Shown one piece after another: positions 5,019 to 8,768 of a stretch of 8,768 nt of DNA (positions are counted from its first letter, which is position 1; each line of letters begins with the position of its first letter). The DNA is from Deltaproteobacteria bacterium (lineage in GTDB: Bacteria > Desulfobacterota > B13-G15 > RBG-16-54-18). Both the position numbers and the translations under genes were made by a program. Where the stretch lies: positions 1 through 8,768 of the forward strand of contig QMLM01000053.1 in assembly GCA_003646745.1 (NCBI GenBank), given 5' to 3'. The notes beneath the pieces were generated by a model. The model searched no databases. It had not been told where the DNA came from and saw only the letters and a list, made by a program, of their open reading frames with translations.

Positions 5019-6587
5019 ATGCATATTTCTCCCTTAGTTTCGGCTATCGCCCTTGCTGCTGCCAGCGGATTGGGGCTTTTGGTGGGTTTTTTCATCCGCA
5101 AGAAGTTGGGGGAAGCCAGGCTGGAATCAGCGGAGAAGGCTGCCGAAAGAATAATATCTGAGGCCGAAAAGAAGGCAGAAATGTTAAAAAAAGAAACCCT
5201 TCTTCAGGCCAAGGATAGTCTATATCAGACTAAAGCCGAATTTGACAAAGAGATGGCTAACAAAAGGGCCGAACTCCAAAGGCTGGAAAGGAGGCTGCTG
5301 CAGAGAGAGGCCAATATCGACAAAAAGGTGGACATATTGGATTCAAAGGAGATCGAGATCAATAAACGAGAAAGGACGTTGGCAGAGAAGGAACAATGGG
5401 TGGAGGAACAGGAGAAGAAGTACCAAGAACTGTTAGCGCAGGAGAGGTCAAGGCTGGAGAAAATAGCTCATATCACATCGGAGGAGGCCAAGAGATTGTT
5501 GATAGAGAGGATGGAGAATGAGGCACGGCATGAGGCAGCCAAAAAGATAAAGGAAATTGAGGATGAAACTCGAGAACAGGCAGCCAAAAAAGCAAAGGAA
5601 ATTATTAGCTTGGCAGTGCAAAGATATGCTGGGGAATATGTAGCGGAGAAAACGGTTTCGTTGGTCAACCTGCCCAACGAAGAAATGAAGGGCAGGATAA
5701 TTGGCAGGGAAGGCAGGAACATTAGGGCCCTTGAGGCGGCCACAGGGGTAGATCTGATCATCGATGATACCCCTGAGGCGGTGATTCTGTCAGGATTCAA
5801 CCCCATGAGACGGGAGATCGCAAGGATAGCCCTTGAGAGGTTGATCAGCGATGGAAGGATCCACCCAGCCAGAATAGAAGAGATCGTTGCTAAGGTGGAA
5901 CAGGAGATAGAGGAGAGCATAAAAGAGGCGGGCGAACAGGCCGCCTTTGATGTAGGGGTACACGGATTGCATCCAGAATTGATAAAGATGATAGGCAAAC
6001 TAAAGTACAGGACCAGTTTCGCTCAAAATGTTTATCAGCACTCTTTAGAAGTGGCCTTCCTCTGTGGGATAATGGCTGCGGAGTTAAACCTCAATGTCAA
6101 ACAGGCCAAAAGGGCAGGACTCCTACACGATATCGGTAAGGCAGTAGACCATGAAGTGGAAGGTGCCCATGCAGCTATCGGTGCCGAATTGGCCAAAAAA
6201 TATGGGGAGCCTGAGGAAGTAGTAAATGCCATTGCTGCTCATCATGACGAGGCCAGCTGCAACAACATCTTGGCGGTCTTGGTTCAAGCAGCCGATGCCC
6301 TCTCTGGAGCCCGGCCTGGAGCCAGGAGGGAGATGTTCGAGACCTATGTGAAGCGCCTCGAGGATCTGGAAAGGATCGCTAACTCCTTTCCAGGGGTAGA
6401 GAAATCCTACGCCATTCAGGCGGGCAGGGAGGTACGCATTATCGTCCAAAACGAGGAGATCTCCGATGAAGAGGCGGTGATGCTCTCCCGAGACATCGCC
6501 CGCAAGATCGAGAAAGAGTTGAGCTATCCAGGACAAATAAAGGTAACCGTCATCAGAGAGACAAGGGCGGTGGAATACGCAAAGTAG
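5019..6587 (+). CDS. rny: ribonuclease Y
   Basis: RNase Y is a membrane-anchored endoribonuclease that starts mRNA decay and processes operon transcripts. The 522-aa protein has the whole family layout: a single N-terminal membrane segment (about residues 5-26) ending in a positively charged RKK; a long Lys/Glu/Arg-rich coiled coil (~30-205); a KH RNA-binding domain with GREG at 229-232; and an HD metal-dependent phosphohydrolase domain with His341, the His370-Asp371 pair in LLHDIGKA, and a later HH in AAHHDEA. B. subtilis RNase Y is 520 aa, so the gene is intact. Arginine codons are mostly AGG or AGA. It is the first protein gene after the candidate RNA and is followed 17 nt later by a YmdB-type gene, a pairing also found in Firmicutes. 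Confidence 0.96.
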   Translation: MHISPLVSAIALAAASGLGLLVGFFIRKKLGEARLESAEKAAERIISEAEKKAEMLKKETLLQAKDSLYQTKAEFDKEMANKRAELQRLERRLLQREANIDKKVDILDSKEIEINKRERTLAEKEQWVEEQEKKYQELLAQERSRLEKIAHITSEEAKRLLIERMENEARHEAAKKIKEIEDETREQAAKKAKEIISLAVQRYAGEYVAEKTVSLVNLPNEEMKGRIIGREGRNIRALEAATGVDLIIDDTPEAVILSGFNPMRREIARIALERLISDGRIHPARIEEIVAKVEQEIEESIKEAGEQAAFDVGVHGLHPELIKMIGKLKYRTSFAQNVYQHSLEVAFLCGIMAAELNLNVKQAKRAGLLHDIGKAVDHEVEGAHAAIGAELAKKYGEPEEVVNAIAAHHDEASCNNILAVLVQAADALSGARPGARREMFETYVKRLEDLERIANSFPGVEKSYAIQAGREVRIIVQNEEISDEEAVMLSRDIARKIEKELSYPGQIKVTVIRETRAVEYAK

Positions 6588-6604
6588 AAGGGAGAGAGAA
6601 GAAA

Positions 6605-7396
6605 TTGAGGATACTCTTCATAGGAGATGTGGTGGGGAAGGGAGGCAGACGAGCTGTGACAGAACTGCTCCCCCGGCTGAGGGAGAGAGGGGTTGACTTT
6701 GTAATTGCCAATGGAGAAAACGCCGCTGGGGGGATGGGGATTACACCTCAAGTGGCGCAGCTTCTGTTAGAATCAGGGGTCAACGTCATCACTTCTGGAA
6801 ACCATATCTGGAGAAAAAAAGAAATCATCCCCTTTCTGGAACAAGAACCCCGCCTGCTGCGTCCTGCTAACTACCCCCATGGGGCACCGGGCAGAGGCAG
6901 CAGCGTATACGCTGCAGCCAATGGCAGAAGGATAGGGGTCTTAAACCTGGAAGGCCGTATCTTTATGAAGGCCCTGGAGTCACCCTTTAGGACGGCTGAA
7001 GAACATCTCTCCTTCTTGCGAAAGGAGGCGGAGGTGATAATCGTCGACTTCCATGCCGAGGCCACCTCTGAGAAGATGGCCCTCGGTTGGTTCCTCGACG
7101 GAGAGGTCAGCGCCGTTTTGGGAACTCATACTCATGTCCAGACGGCTGATGAAAGGGTACTGCCCGGCGGCACTGCCTATATCACCGATGTGGGAATGAC
7201 CGGACCCATTGACTCCGTGATTGGGATAAAAAAGGAGATCGCCTTGGAGAGATTCCTCACTATGTTGCCCAATAAGTTTGAACCGGCCAAAGGGGAGGTA
7301 GAGCTCCAGGGGGTGATTATAGAGGTAGATGACGAAACCGGTCTTAGCTCAGGAATACGCAGGATCAAGATGGGGTTAAACCAACAAAAGAAATGA
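6605..7396 (+). CDS. ymdB: TIGR00282/YmdB-family metallophosphoesterase
   Basis: This is a calcineurin-like dinuclear metal phosphoesterase; the B. subtilis member YmdB hydrolyses 2',3'-cyclic nucleotides and affects biofilm versus motility decisions, but the role here is inferred. The metal ligands expected for the family are all visible: Asp8 (GDVVG), Glu38-Asn39 (NGENA), Asn66-His67 (SGNHIW), His150 (DFHAEATSEK), and His175 and His177 (GTHTHVQ). The length is 263 aa, close to the 264 of YmdB. The start is TTG 6605, chosen because the protein then begins MRILFIGD, the family's usual N-terminus, and because a purine-rich GGGAGAGAG stretch lies just upstream; no ATG is available there. It follows rny by 17 nt and its stop overlaps the tyrS start in ATGA. 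A link with RNase Y, such as handling 2',3'-cyclic products, is suggested by proximity only. Confidence 0.9.
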   Translation: MRILFIGDVVGKGGRRAVTELLPRLRERGVDFVIANGENAAGGMGITPQVAQLLLESGVNVITSGNHIWRKKEIIPFLEQEPRLLRPANYPHGAPGRGSSVYAAANGRRIGVLNLEGRIFMKALESPFRTAEEHLSFLRKEAEVIIVDFHAEATSEKMALGWFLDGEVSAVLGTHTHVQTADERVLPGGTAYITDVGMTGPIDSVIGIKKEIALERFLTMLPNKFEPAKGEVELQGVIIEVDDETGLSSGIRRIKMGLNQQKK

Positions 7397-8640
7397 CGAA
7401 TGTCTACGATATCCTAAAAGAGAGGGGTTTTATCGAAGGGGTCACCGATGAAGAGGGGCTAAGGCGTCTTTTAGGGTCACAACAGATCACCTGCTATATA
7501 GGATTTGACCCCACTGCCCCCAGCTTTCACATAGGGAGCTTGGTTCCCATCATGTCTTTAGTACATATGCAACAGGCCGGTCACAGGCCCATTGCCCTAG
7601 TAGGTGGGGGTACAGCCCTCATTGGAGATCCCAGTGGCAAAAAGGAGATGAGACAAATCCTCAGCCGTGAAGAAATAGAGGCAAACGCCGAAGGGCTTAA
7701 ACGACAGCTCTCCAAATACCTTGACTTCGGTGATGATAAGGCCATCCTTCTAAACAATGCTGATTGGTTGACAAAATTAAACTACATCGAGTTCCTGCGT
7801 GATATCGGGAGACACTTCAGCGTAAACAGGATGTTGGCGGCTGAGTCTTATCGGATGAGGTTGGAGGCAGGATTGAATTTCGTGGAGTTCAACTACATGC
7901 TCCTCCAGGCCTATGATTTCCTGCATCTGTTCCGTGAGTATGGCTGCCTCCTTCAAATGGGAGGTAGTGATCAGTGGGGCAATATAGTGGCTGGCGTTGA
8001 TCTAATAAGAAGGGAGGAAGCAGCGGCTGCCTACGGCATGGTTTTCCCCCTCATTACCACAGCCGCAGGGGACAAGATGGGAAAGACCGCCCATGGAGCC
8101 ATCTGGCTGGATCCTGAATGTACCTCTCCATACGAATATTATCAATATTGGATAAATACCGACGACCGAGATGTGGAGCGTTTTCTAGCTCTGTTCACCT
8201 TCTTGCCCATGGAAGAGGTCAGGAAATATGGTAGGCTTAAAGGAGCGCAGTTACGGCGGGCTAAGGAAGTTTTGGCCTTTGAGGCCACAAAAATTACCCA
8301 TGGCGAGAGGGAGGCCCAAAAGGCCCGCGAGACCTCCACCAGAGCCTTTGGCGGCGGGGAAGGAAGCCTAGAAGCCATGCCCACCACCTTCCTGGAGGCA
8401 GAACGATTGGGAAAGGGGATAGCTGCCTTTGAACTATTTGCTGAAACAGGGCTGTGTACCTCAAAAGGAGAGGCAAGGAGATTGATCCTGCAGGGCGGGG
8501 GTTATGTAAACGGGAGACGCCTTCGGGGAATCGATGAGCAAATCACCAAAGAACATCTCCGGGATGGAGCCATCATCCTGAGGGCGGGTAAAAAACGCTA
8601 CCATCGAGTAGTAATTAAGGAAAACAATCTACAAGGGTGA
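7393..8640 (+). CDS. tyrS: tyrosine--tRNA ligase
   Basis: This class I aminoacyl-tRNA synthetase charges tRNA-Tyr with tyrosine using ATP. The N-terminal Rossmann catalytic domain carries HIGS at residues 46-49, a known variant of the HIGH signature, and the tyrosine-pocket pattern YMLLQAYD at 168-175. GSDQWGN follows, and the second signature KMGKT is at 228-232, corresponding to the KFGKT version of the E. coli/Geobacillus-type enzymes. An anticodon-binding helical domain follows, and the C-terminus is an S4 RNA-binding domain (~residues 350-412, with SKGEARRLILQGGGYVNG). The length of 415 aa is usual. The start ATG 7393 overlaps the ymdB stop by four nt and has no clear ribosome-binding site, so it probably depends on translational coupling. 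No T-box leader is possible here because the upstream sequence is coding. Confidence 0.96.
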   Translation: MTNVYDILKERGFIEGVTDEEGLRRLLGSQQITCYIGFDPTAPSFHIGSLVPIMSLVHMQQAGHRPIALVGGGTALIGDPSGKKEMRQILSREEIEANAEGLKRQLSKYLDFGDDKAILLNNADWLTKLNYIEFLRDIGRHFSVNRMLAAESYRMRLEAGLNFVEFNYMLLQAYDFLHLFREYGCLLQMGGSDQWGNIVAGVDLIRREEAAAAYGMVFPLITTAAGDKMGKTAHGAIWLDPECTSPYEYYQYWINTDDRDVERFLALFTFLPMEEVRKYGRLKGAQLRRAKEVLAFEATKITHGEREAQKARETSTRAFGGGEGSLEAMPTTFLEAERLGKGIAAFELFAETGLCTSKGEARRLILQGGGYVNGRRLRGIDEQITKEHLRDGAIILRAGKKRYHRVVIKENNLQG

Positions 8641-8768
8641 AGAGAAAGTTGCGCAAGGTGAAGGTTCAAGAGGCGGTGGGAATGGTATTGGGGCATGACC
8701 TTACCAGGATAGTCCCTGGGGAGTTCAAAGGAGCGGCCTTTAAAAAAGGGCACATCATCCAAGAAGAG
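8637..8768 (+). CDS. MoeA-like molybdopterin-binding protein, N-terminal fragment cut by window end
   Basis: An open frame runs off the window edge with 44 residues visible. The text VQEAVGMVLGHDLTRIVPGEFKGAA, then FKKGHII, resembles the N-terminus of MoeA-like molybdopterin-binding proteins (COG0303-type, often placed beside molybdenum genes). Only the first domain entry is present, so molybdopterin binding cannot be confirmed. The start is uncertain: GTG 8637 overlaps the tyrS stop as GTGA; TTG 8649 would give a protein beginning MRKVKVQEAVG, close to the family's usual N-terminus; GTG 8658 is a third choice. None has a strong ribosome-binding site, which favours translational coupling to tyrS. 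It appears to be the next gene of the same transcription unit. Confidence 0.6.
   Translation, partial: MKRKLRKVKVQEAVGMVLGHDLTRIVPGEFKGAAFKKGHIIQEE

Noticed and set aside
5468..5998. 176-aa open frame on the - strand within rny, and the other long antisense frames
   Set aside because: They are antisense shadows of strongly conserved genes, show no recognisable domain and lack ribosome-binding sites. Low stop frequency opposite Glu/Lys/Ala-rich coding sequence explains them.
7340..7392. T-box or other leader regulating tyrS
   Set aside because: The tyrS start overlaps the ymdB stop, so no untranslated leader exists at this position.
7528..7539. HIGS instead of HIGH in TyrRS as a defect
   Set aside because: A serine at the last position of the signature is a recognised variant among bacterial TyrRS proteins, and all other active-site motifs are intact.

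Overview
The window reads as an ordinary chromosomal stretch of an anaerobic bacterium, with every recognisable gene on the + strand. The best guess is Desulfobacterota/Deltaproteobacteria or a nearby lineage. This guess rests on three things: a four-subunit ferredoxin-dependent 2-oxoacid oxidoreductase (KorDABC type), the combination of a ZapB-like protein, ZapA, RNase Y and a YmdB-type phosphoesterase in one run, and frequent AGG/AGA arginine codons. The taxonomic call is inference, not something the sequence proves.

Layout. (1) 56-3030: korD-korA-korB-korC, a complete 2-oxoglutarate (or related 2-oxoacid):ferredoxin oxidoreductase operon. (2) 3045-4143: prfB (release factor 2), 14 nt after korC. 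It starts in one frame and continues in the +1 frame through a classical CTT-TGA-C programmed frameshift at 3108-3114, so a plain ORF scan misses its first 22 codons. (3) 4156-4748: a strong sigma70-type promoter, then a short coiled-coil ZapB-like gene and zapA. (4) 4749-5018: a 270-nt non-coding interval whose two ends are complementary. It can fold into one long irregular rod with a central bubble, in the place where many Proteobacteria carry 6S RNA (ssrS). (5) 5019-8640: rny (RNase Y), a YmdB/TIGR00282 phosphoesterase and tyrS (tyrosyl-tRNA synthetase), tightly packed. (6) 8637-8768: the first ~44 codons of a gene resembling the MoeA-like molybdopterin-binding family, cut by the window edge.

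How the genes work together. The Kor enzyme couples CoA-dependent oxidative decarboxylation of a 2-oxoacid to ferredoxin reduction, or runs in reverse to fix CO2. The remaining genes are housekeeping: translation termination (prfB), tRNA charging (tyrS), divisome assembly (zapB-like, zapA) and mRNA turnover (rny, ymdB). Genes inside each block are separated by a few nucleotides or overlap, which suggests two transcription units, kor-prfB and zapB-zapA-(RNA)-rny-ymdB-tyrS-moeA-like, with a promoter at about 4156-4184 between them.

No mobile element, CRISPR array, tRNA or rRNA was seen. No gene-free stretch exceeds 300 bases; the longest is the 270-nt candidate RNA region. No wholly new system is evident. 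The points most worth checking are the perfect stem-loop drawn exactly over the prfB frameshift site, the nearly leaderless zapB-like transcript, and the 6S-like RNA.
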